Shown one piece after another: positions 23,593 through 34,279 of a stretch of 64,000 nt of DNA. The DNA is from Rhabditoides inermis. Lineage: Eukaryota > Nematoda > Chromadorea > Rhabditida > Rhabditidae. Within the stretch, counting starts at the first letter, position 1. Each line of letters begins with the position of its first letter. The stretch is from assembly GCA_963966185.1 (NCBI GenBank), contig CAWZYM010000215.1, positions 89,501-153,500 of the forward strand. The letters are read 5' to 3'. Both the position numbers and the translations under genes were made by a program. A model generated the notes under the pieces. It did no database searches, was not told the origin of the DNA, and saw nothing but the letters and a program-made list of their open reading frames with translations.

Positions 23593-24626
23593 ATGAAGAT
23601 CATCATTCCTCTATTCTCCATCTTCGCTCTCGCCTCGGCACAGCTGTTCAGCCCAGAAGGGTACAAGTTCGCGCAGACAGTGAGCGAAAAGGCACACTCC
23701 TCGCAGCTGACAAGTGTCTTTAGGTGCGCGCGATCGGGCTGAACATCAGTCCGGCGCAGTTCGCGGACAAGGGCCTTGTGCAACTCATCGACCAGGCGGC
23801 TCTCCTGATCTGCGACCAGAAGCCCATCTCCGCCATGATGTCCCAGGCTATGGGAATCGTCACCAAGTACGCCATTCCCATGCTACCCGTCGCCACCAAG
23901 ATGCTATCACAGGTGGGCGAGGGGTGGGGAAGAAGACCTCATACTGTACAATACACAGTGGCACGGCAATAAATGGCGAATATTGACAAAGAAGAAGGAC
24001 ACCGAGAACTCTGGATAGAACTGGTCTCTATGAACCACGGAGACTCTTTCCAGGGTAACACGTGTCTCAAGCCAGTGCCGATCACCGTCATGACCTTGGC
24101 GGAAAAGTGGGGCGTGCCCTTCATCCACAAGTACCTCGACGTGCAATACGACAAGGTGAGCAACGTCAGGCCGTCCAAAAACCTAGTAATCTGCTTCTTG
24201 TCAGCTGGCCTCGATCTGCGCCGCGCAGCTGAGGCAGGGCAAGAAGAAGGAGATGGCGCTGGGCATGATGTACAAGTACGCGCAGGCTTTCGCCAACAAG
24301 GCCTGGGTGCAGGGCATGGTCAACAAGGCAAACTCGGTACGGACGGTAGAAGAAAAAGGAGAAACAGACAAGGATGAAATTATTGAATCAAACACGCGCT
24401 ATCACTATAACTCAATATTCGTATTGGCACCTCCGAAAACACACATGACCTCAAAAATGTTTTCAAAAACGCACTCAGTAGTTGCGGTCCTAGTTCACTC
24501 TCAAATCTCGTTTTTCAGGCTCTTCCGGCCAACATCTGGTCGTGTGGTATCAAGGTGCTGCCTCTGGCACTCAAGGTCAAGGACTACAACACCGCCAAGA
24601 AGCCCCAGACCGTCAAGCTATTCTGA
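23593..24626 (+). CDS. Secreted protein, family X/Y, gene X1
   Basis: Five exons: 23593-23679, 23724-23912, 24054-24155, 24205-24336, 24519-24626; 205 residues, all phase 0. Residues 1-16 form a signal peptide (MKIIIPLFSIFALASA). The mature protein is all-helical in appearance with four cysteines (LICDQ, NTCL, SICAA, WSCGI) and ends KVKDYNTAKKPQTVKLF. Intron 1 is 44 nt here but ~150 nt in X2 and X3. Exon 2 (63 codons) and exon 4 (44 codons) have exactly the lengths of gene Y, and the last exon shares ALPA....C..K..LPL.KV.DY.TAK..QTV, so X and Y are paralogues. Function unknown. Confidence 0.85.
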
Positions 24627-25505
24627 ATAGAGATTGAACTGTATACAGAGAGATGCTTCGTTAACGAATGTCTAACCGTTTATTCAATGATTCACTTTTA
24701 GTGAGGATCGAAATGTATAGAAGTTCAATGACGCGCTCGTCCCTAGTTTGAACAATTAAAGCTAATTCTTGAATTCTTATGTGCTTATCGAGTATGAGCG
24801 GCGCGTGCTTGAATGTCTGAGAGAGGAATGGAAAGTCTGGAGGTGACTGACACTGTCGACGCTCGTCGCTCGACCACCTTCGAAATGGCTATGTGAAAAC
24901 GTATCCTCGTCGTTCCCATCACCCCAACCGTTCTCTCCGCTATTCACCAAGTATTGACTCCGCTACTACCCAGTAACCGGCGTTGGCTGAGTATCAGCTC
25001 CGCCCACCCAAACGTTTCGCAAATACGTTTTGTTTCGAAACGTTTACAACCTACCTACCTACCATACCTAAAATCCCTCATTCCCTAGCCCTATCATTCC
25101 AGTTATTATTCGTTATTTACCGAACATTTTTTCGTTCTCTTTGGAAAGCGATACGTTTAATTGAACGTTTATCGCACGTACGTATCCTTTGCCACACTAT
25201 TTTCCATTGTCATCTCTTTCCGCTTACCCGCACCCTTTTCGAATCCATATAAGTCAAACCTCTTACCTCTTCTCTCTTTTTCGCGCATTTGCGTGCCGTG
25301 TCGTTTCCCGCGTCGTTGCTACTCCCGTGTCGCCACTGTGTTCATCATCTACTCGTCTCGCTTCAGTCTTGGGTCCGTCCGTGGGACACGCCATGGGTCA
25401 TCCAGCCCAAGAAGTACCGCCCCCAAGTATCCCGAGTCCACTCCCAAGGAGATCCCCGCAGGAACCTGTCGTTCCCCTAGACGTGAGTGTTCCCCTTCCC
25501 CTATT

Positions 25506-25510
<5 letters not shown>

Positions 25511-25555
<45 letters not shown>

Positions 25556-25566
25556 CGCGCGGGCGT

Positions 25567-25652
<86 letters not shown>
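25511..25652. repeat. (GT)n microsatellites, copy 1
   Basis: Two GT runs (25511-25554 and 25569-25652) separated by TCGCGCGGGCGTAA. In copy 2 the first run is much shorter (36861-36886), so array length has changed since duplication. Confidence 0.95.
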
Positions 25653-25656
<4 letters not shown>

Positions 25657-26131
25657 CATTGGTGCCTCTTCCCCGTCTCTCCCATTTTGGCCCGTACCTG
25701 GGTTCCTCTCCCTCTTCTCTCATTCTCAGACTAAGGATAGTCTGGAGTTCCCCTAAGTGTGAGAGGTCTCACTTCCCACTCTCTCACACTCCCCTCCCCA
25801 TCGCTCTTCTCCAACTGTTTTTGAAAGATTCATTTAGGTGTCGATTGTAATTATTGACGGTTTGCCAGTGTTCAATTGTCTCGTGTATCTCGTGTGAGAT
25901 ATTTATTCTGTCGATCCGTGCACTTTCTACGTGAAGTGCATTTGTGTGAGTTTGGATAAAGTCATTGTGCCCAACCTTGCCTTGCAATTAACTGCGCGGA
26001 CAACTGCATGGTGCATCGCAGCCTAACCGAACGAATCCACATTGCCAACTACTACTTGAACCACCGCCTCACAGCATATCGCCAAGGTAAGAACACCTGA
26101 ACCTAACAACCACTGATTATCCTCTCTTTAT

Positions 26132-26773
26132 TTGAACATCAAAATAACAACAATCATGAGTAAGGACGGTTCTGCAAACGTGTCGTTCGAAGACGACGGT
26201 GACTTGATCGACGAGTCGCACAGCTCGCTCCTGAAATTAGAGATAGCTCGACCTGCCACTCTGATCACCACCACTCACTCCAAGAACCTCAACCGCGTAC
26301 TCGACAAATTCTACGATACCTTCGATACCAATAACACTTGCGCTGCAATCAAAACTATTATGATTCCCGCTTTCAAGGAGTTCGAAAACATGACTACTGC
26401 CTATACACACATCATGGAGCGCATCAACCGCGCCTCTCTCACTGACGAGACGCGCAACAAGTACAAAGAAGACTTGCGCAAAATCACCATAGAGAGAACC
26501 ACCTTTGAGGAGGCGCGAGTGACATTCGCACAAATGCAAAACGCATCCGATGTTTGGCTAGACCAATACAACAACCTAGAGCACAACCACACAAACTCTC
26601 AGAACAGCTCCAACGTCGACGCCCTGCACGCCGAGCACCCTGACGGTGATGAGCCACTCATTAATGACTCCGCACCGGCCAGACAGCCCACCCTCCAACA
26701 CGTCGAGCCGAACCTGAACCACAGTCCTCGCTGTACTCGCGGCCCTCGCCGAGTTCCAGGCCGCGCCAGCTAA
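26132..26773 (+). CDS. Gene W, copy 1: acidic helical protein of unknown function
   Basis: Single open exon, 213 codons from the first ATG; the second ATG (26156, MSKDGSANVSFEDDGDLIDE) fits better because a splice-like gtaagaacac precedes the leader at 26086. The middle (residues ~40-160) is helix-rich (RVLDKFYDTFDTNN, RKITIERTTFEEARVTFAQM); the C terminus is Pro/Arg-rich (RCTRGPRRVPGRAS). No signal peptide and no motif that I recognise. It could be the coiled-coil Gag-like part of a retroelement, but no protease, RT or LTRs are seen. Copy 2 (37466-38107) is almost identical. Confidence 0.55.
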   Translation: MNIKITTIMSKDGSANVSFEDDGDLIDESHSSLLKLEIARPATLITTTHSKNLNRVLDKFYDTFDTNNTCAAIKTIMIPAFKEFENMTTAYTHIMERINRASLTDETRNKYKEDLRKITIERTTFEEARVTFAQMQNASDVWLDQYNNLEHNHTNSQNSSNVDALHAEHPDGDEPLINDSAPARQPTLQHVEPNLNHSPRCTRGPRRVPGRAS

Positions 26774-27219
26774 CCGCGCTCGAACGTACGGAACCTGAAA
26801 ACATTGTTCAAGTCTTGCTACCACTCGTGTTTCACTTTCTTTCAAATTTGGCAGTGCTCTTAGTTACCGTACTATCCGTTCGTGGTCTGTTCTCCCATAG
26901 GGGAGATAGTGGGTCTTTTCAATTTCTTGCAAACTTTATGACTACGTACAAGTAACACCTAATACAAGTAACACCCTGCCGCTATAATTATTCTAGCAAT
27001 CAGGGGTGTCCGATTCTCTCACGTCACGAGACTACGAGATTCGCGGTACTAAATTTTGAGAGCAAACGTTCAAAGAGCTTTAATGCGGACGGTTGTCGAA
27101 TAGAGATTACCCCACACCGAGAGCGACTGATCCGATGTTAGTGATGGTGAGCTGCCGCTATAATTGGCAACCGTTCACTTTGTAAAGGCGCAGAAAGGAC
27201 AGTTAAATCATCCGCTGAC

Positions 27220-28356
27220 ATGCGCTCCATTGCCGCTCTCTTCTTCCTATCTGCTCTTGCAGTCACCTGCGAGGCGAAATGCAGTGCCAAGGGAGCCACA
27301 TTCGCCAAGAAGGTGAGAAACCAATTGTTTCCGTGCTCTGTATCTTTAATTAAAACCCTGTGTCCCAGGCTCGCGCGCTCGGCTTCAACGCCAAGCCGAT
27401 CGAGTTCAGCGACAACAACATCTGTGCCATCGTCGACAAGACGGGCATGGGAATCTGCGAGGGAAAGAGCATGGACTACATCATGAGCGACATCACCAAG
27501 ACCATCATGCTCGGCGGCGTGTTCTTGGCTGGAAAGGCCGCCCAGATCCTCAAGACCGTGAGTTTGCCATCGAATTTCGAGAACTGTCGATTTACCGTGC
27601 TCGTCTAGGCGAAAGAATGCTGCAAGCCGGACGACGCCATGGCGTACACTAAAGCGTGGAGCTCCGCGTTCGCCGAAGCCTATCTCAAGACTGACTACGA
27701 AGAGGTGGAATTAAACCATAATTTTGTGTAATATGTACTGACTGTAATGTGCGAGAAACGAGAGCCGTGGCGTCAGAGATGAGGGGTGTTATTTTATTAC
27801 ATGTTGATTTTTGTCTCGTTAGTTACTGCGAATGTGTATGGTTGAGTCGTTTTCTTACAACAACTTCAGCTGGTGGCCATCTCCAACAAGGGCAAGAAGG
27901 CGGGTAAAACGTGCGTGCAGATCCTCGATGACATGTACGATCACAACATGCCCAAGGCCACCAAGCAGTGGATCCAGAAGAAGGTTGACATTGCCAACTC
28001 CGTGAGTCCAATCAAATCACTTTAACAACAGTGCAAAAACGCTACAACGACATGCTTGTTGTCATTGGAATTTGAGTATTGAGTAGCATCGTTCTCATAA
28101 AGTCAGAATCCACCAGTTAGCTATTGGCTTTTCGCTTAGAAGCCGCCGCACGCGGATGGTGAGTGGGTGAGCACGCGATGCGGGCCTGGGCGGAACGCTT
28201 TCTGAATGCGAATTGCGAGTTTACAATGATCATGATCACATTTAGGCGCTGCCGGCCGACAAGTTCGAGTGCGCCAAGAAGGCGCTCGTGCCGCTTGTCA
28301 AGGTCGCCGACTACAAGACCGCCAAGGTCAAGCAGACCGTCTTCTTCAAGATCTAA
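27220..28356 (+). CDS. Secreted protein, family X/Y, gene Y1
   Basis: Exons 27220-27312, 27369-27557, 27609-27704, 27870-28001, 28246-28356; 206 residues, all phase 0. Signal peptide MRSIAALFFLSALAVTCEA. Mature part has seven cysteines (KCSA, NICA, GICE, ECCK, KTCV, FECA) and ends KVADYKTAKVKQTVFFKI, matching the end of family X. The upstream TATA position reads TTTGTAAAGG (27178-27187), where Y2 has TTTATAAAGG, so this copy may have a weaker promoter. Exon sequences of Y1 and Y2 are almost identical. Confidence 0.85.
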
Positions 28357-28479
28357 CTACTGCTCTCGTGGAGTATAGATTTTATAAATTATATAAACGA
28401 TTATCATTCAACTTTCTGCACAGATAAAGAGGGAGAGGGAGAGAGGAAGAGAGAGGGGGAGAGAGAGAGAGAGACTGAC

Positions 28480-29446
28480 CTTGATCATCTTGTCCACGCC
28501 TCCCGACACTATCCGGTAGTCGTCAAAGCGCACGCAGGTCACCTGAAATCGTATAATCAAAATCTAAAATATACTGCATCCATCCATAATCTACAGTATT
28601 TTCAATCTACAGTACCCCTGCTTGACCCACCGCGTTCTCGTGCGCGTTGTGGATGGTCATGGTGGCGTGCGCGGTGCGCGCGTCCCAGCACCTGAATCAG
28701 GGGAGAGGTATACGAATACGATAAAGTGGCAGGCTCGATTGTCTACTACTTGCCAGAATCACTTCCAGGAAAACGATGAAACCTATAAACATGCTAAAAT
28801 AAAAAGACAAGACACGCCGTTTGGTCGTGTTTCGGAGGCGTTGCGAAGAGACAGGCCACTACTTTGATGAAAGCGCTTTTTACTTAATCGAGTTGTCGGC
28901 CGATCCGCTCACGCCCCGCTCCCCGCACAGCTGTAGACACAGCACGGCGCCGTTGTGGCCGCTGCAACATGATCTCTCTCTCTCTCTCTCTCTCCCTCCC
29001 TCCCTCCCTCCTCCCTCTCCCCCTCCTTCTTCCCCCCCCCACGACTCACGCCAACGTGCGCAGACACCGTCCATTCTCCAGCGACCACAGCTTCAGCGAG
29101 TGATCGTACGAACCCGACAGCAGATGCTCGCTCTCCATCTACAATCATTCAATGCGTCCTACATTACGTTTGAATTTGAACGAGCCTGGCGATTTGCATT
29201 CGCTCTAAGCCCCTTTGATATACGAAGCTCTACATTTCACTTCTGCACTAAATTGCTTTCTTGTCATGAAGACGTTTCAAATACGGAACACTACAAATTC
29301 TTTCGAATCTATAAGTCGAAACCATAATGCGAGATAGCAAATCAATAAATCAATACCTGCAGACAGCGCACGTTGTTGGTGTGTCCGAGCATCGTCTTGC
29401 GGCACGCGATCGACGACCACTGCGTGTTCATGTCCAGGTTCCAGAT
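28480..29446 (-). pseudogene. WD40-repeat exons, copy 1 (fragment)
   Basis: Five in-phase minus-strand exons: 29446-29357 (IWNLDMNTQWSS ... MLGHTNNVRCLQ), 29138-29050 (HLLSGSYDHSLKLW), 28961-28884 (GHNGAVLCLQL..VSGSADNSIK), 28691-28631 (CWDARTAH), 28542-28480 (VTCVRFDDYRIVSGGVDKMI). These are about three WD40 blades of the kind found in F-box/WD40 proteins (GH...V.CLQ / SGS.D..IK.WD). There is no N terminus: the 3' end of R2 lies 290 bp upstream. There is no C terminus either: gene Y1 ends 124 bp beyond. It is a gene fragment trapped in the duplicated segment, though the exons themselves remain open. Confidence 0.65.
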
Positions 29447-29734
29447 CTAAAAAAGAGCAACTGCAATTTTAAGTTTACAAAAATCACAACGCACAAAATA
29501 CGTTTCAATGCAGCACTATTCATAATTAACAGCTACCAACTCCAATGCGATTGTTCGAAATATTGCAGTGTTTATAACTGAAGAACACATTAAATAAAGA
29601 AATGGATGAAGAACGCATGATAGATGTAAATATATTTATTATAACAAGTGTCATGAAATAGAAACAAGGACCTGATGGAACAACAGAACAGGGTGAAATA
29701 ACACACATACACACGGATCAAAAGTAGGAAAGAT

Positions 29735-30580
29735 CTACTTGGAAAGCGACTTTTTGAGAGTGAGCAGATCGACGTTGTTGTGGAGAGCGCCGTTGCGCTT
29801 GAGGCGGTTCTAAATGAAAATATGCGAACAGTCGCATCTCCTTTCTCTCTTCCCTTCTCTTTCCATCTCTTTCTATCTTTTTCTATCTTTTTCTATCTCT
29901 TTCTCTCTCTTTTGTCTCTCTTTCTCTCTCACTGCTTGTAATGATTTTACCTGTTGATATGGAGTGTCGCCGTCGGATAATGTTCGGCAAGGGAAAGGAG
30001 ATGTGGAGGTGGTGGCTGCGCGCTCGTAATGGCCCAATATGAATGCCTATAACAAACTCTTTTCCTATTGTCCTATCTCTTATCACTTACCTGGCCGAGT
30101 ACGAAATCAGAGTAAGAAACAGTGGAATGTAGGAACGTGAGAAGTTCCTTCTCGGCCGAGTTGAGAACGGGGTCGTTGATGTATCCGAACGATGGCACTG
30201 AATATGAAGGAAAAATAAAACCAAGAACCGCTACGAAATCATTGACTCACTGGAAGAGATGATGGACACAGCGTGTAGGGCGCGAAAATCGTTGCTCTTG
30301 AGAAGGTTAGAAATCATAAACAAGTAAATATAAAAACCACATCAAACTAACTTGTTGAAAACGATGTTGTACTCATTAATTTCACCAATGAGTTTCGACA
30401 GCAGGTGCACCACCTGAAAATACAAAAAAAAGGACAGTACCCATTGGTATACTCACTATGAAGCAAACAAGTCCTTTGTTGATGTCCGTTTTGCCAACAG
30501 TGTACTCCAGATTTTCGAACGCAGGATTTATGGCTAAGTTCAGATACTATATGCGGTGTAGGGCCGATAACACAGACCTT
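29735..30580 (-). pseudogene. Family R gene R2, copy 1, 5'-truncated
   Basis: Carries only the last exons of R2: YLNLAINPAFENLEYTVGKT (~30550-30460), VVHLLSKLIGEINEYNIVF, LLKSNDFRALHAVSIISS, PSFGYINDPVLNSAEKELL, GHYERAATTSTSPFPCRTLS, and the last exon ending TAG at 29735. Copy 2 continues with N-terminal exons, but here sequence switches at 30580 to a family Z gene. In addition, the acceptor before LLKSNDF reads TTCTAAC (30303) where copy 2 has TTCTAGC (53708), so splicing should fail. Confidence 0.7.
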
Positions 30581-31458
30581 GTGCTCTGGTGGCAGTCTCC
30601 ACCGCCCAGACTCCTTCTGTCACTATGGCAGCCGAGATTCGCAAGCAGGTCTCGCCCTTCCCCACAGAGAAACAGGCCGTCGTGGTGAGAGGACAGCACC
30701 CAGAACAATGCGCATGCATGCCTTTCAGGTGGCCCAGTCTCTAGCAACCCAGTGCTGCAACGGCACCAGTCTCGACACCATCATCAGCAGTCAGTCGCCA
30801 TGACTTCGTGTTCCCCACTCTCTCTTTCGCTTGCAGACATCGCCCCGACTATGCTGGACGCTGTCAAGGCAGACGTACTCAAACTGACGCCTGTGCTGAC
30901 CGGGTGCAACAGCAAGCTGCCCAAGGGAGAGAAGCTGTTCGATCTGCTCAGCAAGATGAGCCCGTGCTTCAAGCAGTACCTCAAGCCCATGTACGACAGT
31001 GCCTTCAAGGTCAAGCCGGCCGTCTGCACCAACAAGGCCAACGTGGGTTGATTAGAGTGGAGGATTGTCATAGCAGACTTGTTTGTAGCTCGAGCCCATG
31101 ATTGCAGCAGCTATTCCCCATCTCGACGACAAACTAATGACCACCGTCTACAAATGTGTCACCGTAAGTCGCTGAGTAGCACATCTAGTTCATTTCCCAG
31201 CATATTATCGTTTTCGAGAATTCCTCTCCATTCTCAATGGCGTAGATGTAGAGAGTAGCATGTACTTTACCATTGTGAGTATGCTCGAGACTAATGGCTC
31301 ACAAACAGGGTGAACAAATGTCCTGTGATGGTTCGGTGAAGCTTGGAGTGACATGCATCCCCTTTGCTTTGCAGGAGAAGATCACCAAGTCTCGTCTGTG
31401 CACTCTCAAGTCGTGTGCTCCCAAGGCCATGAAATTCGACAAGGCGCCCGCGTGCTAG
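30581..31458 (+). pseudogene. Family Z gene Z1', 5'-truncated duplicate
   Basis: Very close copy of Z1 starting inside its exon 1 (from GTGCTCTGGTGGCAG). Exons 2-5 are intact and correctly spliced: 30729-30789, 30837-31042, 31089-31163, 31375-31458. The ATG, the first half of the signal peptide and the promoter are missing, replaced by the truncated R2 gene. Introns are as similar to Z1 as the exons, so the copy is recent and DNA-mediated. Confidence 0.8.
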
Positions 31459-31580
31459 ACTCCAACTGGATAACTACACATTGTCGATGAATAAACAAAT
31501 ACTATACCATTCGTTTTTGGCACGAGTTGTTAAAAACCCGTATAAATTATAAATGAATATCAGTATCAGAGTTTGCCAAA

Positions 31581-33737
31581 ATGCACACTTCATGTTGTCC
31601 GCTTGTCCTATTGTCGAGAATATTTATGTTGCCAAGAAGCATTTCCAACCATACTCACACAGCAATAAAATTTGGTACGGTGACGGTGTCACCAGCCGAG
31701 TCCCGTCTTTTGTCTTTTGGCCCTTCGTTCGTTCCGTCTCGCAAACTCACACCCTCCCTTGTTTCGACCATTTCGGTCGGAGTGCACTCACTCACTGACA
31801 CCCTACGCCGGAGGAAGCAACACGCTGATCCCGAGTATGGACCACCCACACTCTCCACCTTTCTGTTCCGTTGCGTCCCCTTCGCTGGTAGTAGATCTTC
31901 TCCTGCTCTGTCTGACAGTTCTGTTGACTTTGAGATTCAGAAACTATCGGAAAAGCTGAATGGCGTGCTTGCACGTTCTGCCAGCCAGCGTACCGTACCC
32001 AATCTCTCACGAGAGGAGATGGCCGCTTTGCGGTCTCTTCGGGAACGTGTAGGCTCCGGTGACATCCGAATCTCTGTTAGCGACAAGGGGGGTGACTTCG
32101 TCGTGATGAGTTCTGACTTGGATCGGCGAATGCACCTGCGACACTTGTCGGACCCGACCCTATACCGTCGTTCGACGAAGGGCGAGTTCGATGAGGACTG
32201 CAAATCCCTCAAATCTATTTGGTCTTCAGTTGTCAGATCGCAGGGTCTTGATGATGGACTCAATTCTTTCATCATGCACACTCATCCCACTCCTCCTGTC
32301 CTTTACCTTCTGGTCAAGACCCACAAGATGAGTGAGTGTGACATGCTGTCAGATGATGAGGCCAAAGTCAAGACTAAACTTATCATCAGTGGAGTCGATG
32401 GTCCGACCGATCGGGTTTCATACCTGCTAAGTCGTGTCCTCGGCCAACTTCTCGCATTTGTCCCTGCTCACCTTGTCAACACTGCACAACTCCTCTCACA
32501 ACTCTCCACTCTCTCTGTCTCACCCACTGTATGATTCGAGTCGTTTGATGTGGAAGCGTTGTACACTAACGTGGACAATGACTCTGCTATTCGAACGGTC
32601 TCTTCACTTTTGTCTCAGCACTGGTCCTCACTCACTCACTACGGTCTGTCTCTTTCAAATGTACTTGACCTTCTGTCTGCTTGCCTTGCCTGCTCCACAT
32701 TCCAGTGGAGTGGGAAATTCTACAGACAAATGAGGGGATTATGCATGGGAAATCGACTCGCCCCGATTCTTGCAGTCACTTTTGTACACGCAATCGAGTC
32801 AGCTTGCATCAGAAGTGGAATCCTCTTCTATGTTCGCTATATCGATGATGTACTCATAGTGGCTGAAAGCGAATCGGATCTCACTTCTATGTACACTGCA
32901 CTCAACTCCCAATGTCCATCCATTCACTTCACTCGAGAACAGCCGTCTGACGGGTGGTTACCATTTCTCAACATCAAAATATCAAACCTTGCTGGACATT
33001 TCGTTACCAAATGGTATCGGAAACCAGCAAACAAAAACATCATGGTACACCAGACCAGTGCACATCCTTCTCACATGAAGGGTAATATCGTGCGGTCAAC
33101 CCTGAAGACAGCTCGCCTCACTTCTTCTGCACCTTTCCGAGACGAGTCGACCGACCTAGCGAAATCGATCTGTGCCCAAAACGGGTATACAGTCGGTGCC
33201 TCTAGGTCGGGACGCTTGTATCGGAAACTCACTCACCCTGTACCCTCGACTTCTACTACTGAACCCGCACCCTCTCTTCCTATCATTTCTCTTCCCTTTA
33301 TCAATGACAATCTCGCGGCTGCTTTCAAGCATTGTTTCCGTTCGTCGGGAATTCGCGTGACTGTTGTTGATAAGCCCGGCCCTAATCTTCGCAACCTTCT
33401 CTGCAGTAACCGAACCTACGACAAGCTTTGCAACACCAGAGGCTGTGTCATCTGCCTTCAGGGTAGACTCGGTGACTGTCAGAAGAAGGGGGCGGTGTAT
33501 CTCATAGAGTGCACTGTCTGCGGAGATGAGTACGTCGGGCAGACGGGTCGACCTCTCAAATTGAGGGTGCAGGAACATGTTAACAGAAGTAGTGGTATCA
33601 TTGCTTTTCACAGCTCTGATCCCGCAGCACACCCTCACATCCCTTGTACATTCACTGTCCGCATCCTATCCACTCACACCCCAAGCAACGGTCTATTGTC
33701 GAAGCCATGGAAATTATGTCTCGCAAACCGGTTCTGA
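31581..33737 (+). pseudogene. PLE1 reverse transcriptase + GIY-YIG endonuclease, broken
   Basis: One frame throughout, interrupted by TGA at 32532-32534 between SPTV and FESFDVEALYTNV. N-terminal part: KLSEKLNGVLARSASQR, SVSDKGGDFVVMSSDLDRRM, VLYLLVKTHK. RT core: FDVEALYTNV, RGLCMGNRLAPILAV, catalytic YIDDVLIV (~32838-32865). C-terminal endonuclease: C..C zinc pair (TRGCVICLQ), GAVYLIECTVCGDEYVGQTG, RLRVQEH-type motif (~33490-33580). The C terminus shifts frame near 33660-33690 (QRSIVEAMEI lies in another frame). Two lesions make it inactive; the residues are otherwise well kept, so inactivation is recent. Confidence 0.85.
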
Positions 33738-34047
33738 ATCGGAAAGCTGAGCTTAATAGCCGAACGGCGGTGGCAAAGGGCGATAAGCCTACCTATGCTT
33801 CACCCATGTCTCTCGTGCCTATCACTCTCTCTCTCCCGGCCTCTCGCTCTCTCCCCCGGTCGACCTAGTTGCACTCCCCGGTAGCCCCAGGTACTGTACA
33901 TTCATGTCCAATTATGTAGTCAACACCCACCCACATTGTTTTTGCCGCACTTGTTTTTGTTATTACGCATTGATTTGTTGTTTATTCGAGCTTTATATTG
34001 TTGTCAGATTTTATTACTTTGTTACATTGTATTTTTGTAGGTAAAGC

Positions 34048-34084
34048 TTTCCCTGATGATGCCATAAAGGCGAAACGTCGGAAT
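34048..34084 (+). ncRNA. Type I hammerhead ribozyme of PLE1
   Basis: CTGATGA (34053-34059), stem II GCC-ATAAA-GGC (34061-34071), GAAA (34072-34075), then C-GTC with the expected cleavage after 34079. Stem I pairs TTCC (34049-34052) with GGAA (34080-34083). Stem III is minimal (ACGT), as known for hammerheads of Penelope-like elements, which are thought to act as dimers. Confidence 0.75.
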
Positions 34085-34128
34085 AAAACTGTTTCTTTCG
34101 CGGTACATCGGCTGAACATCACCATCTC

Positions 34129-34279
34129 ACCATGTGTCAAGGTGGGTGTAGGAGAATGAGTTGTGAGTATACTCCTATCTTCTCTACTCTTTCAGGCCAA
34201 CATCACGCAGCCTCGTCTGTGCACTTTCAAGCAGTGTGCCGCCACTGCCATGCACTTCACAAACGCCACCGGGTGCTAG
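34129..34279 (+). pseudogene. Relic of a family Z gene (copy 2)
   Basis: Starts inside exon 4 (TGTGTCAAG), has a good donor GTGGGT at 34142, a 54-nt intron, and the 84-nt last exon 34196-34279 (RLCTLKQCAATAMHF, TGC TAG). PLE1 abuts the exon 4 remnant and appears to have removed everything upstream. Confidence 0.7.

Larger units (their letters stand above)
31510..34128 (+). mobile_element. Penelope-like element PLE1 (C-terminal GIY-YIG)
   Basis: Bounded on the left by the diverged 3' flank of Z1' and on the right by a Z exon-4 remnant. It contains an RT/GIY-YIG reading frame (31581-33737) and a hammerhead ribozyme in the 3' region. Domain order (RT then GIY-YIG) is that of canonical Penelope/Poseidon-type elements. 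Exact ends are inferred from loss of similarity to the Z genes. Confidence 0.8.

Noticed and set aside
25398..25756. Open frames of alternating Cys-Val or Thr-His on both strands (also 36748-37090)
   Set aside because: Pure translation of the (GT)n microsatellite; no codon or splice support.
24980..26990. Gene W region as an LTR retrotransposon
   Set aside because: No direct terminal repeats, protease, integrase or RT; both copies share the same flanks, so they arose by segmental duplication.
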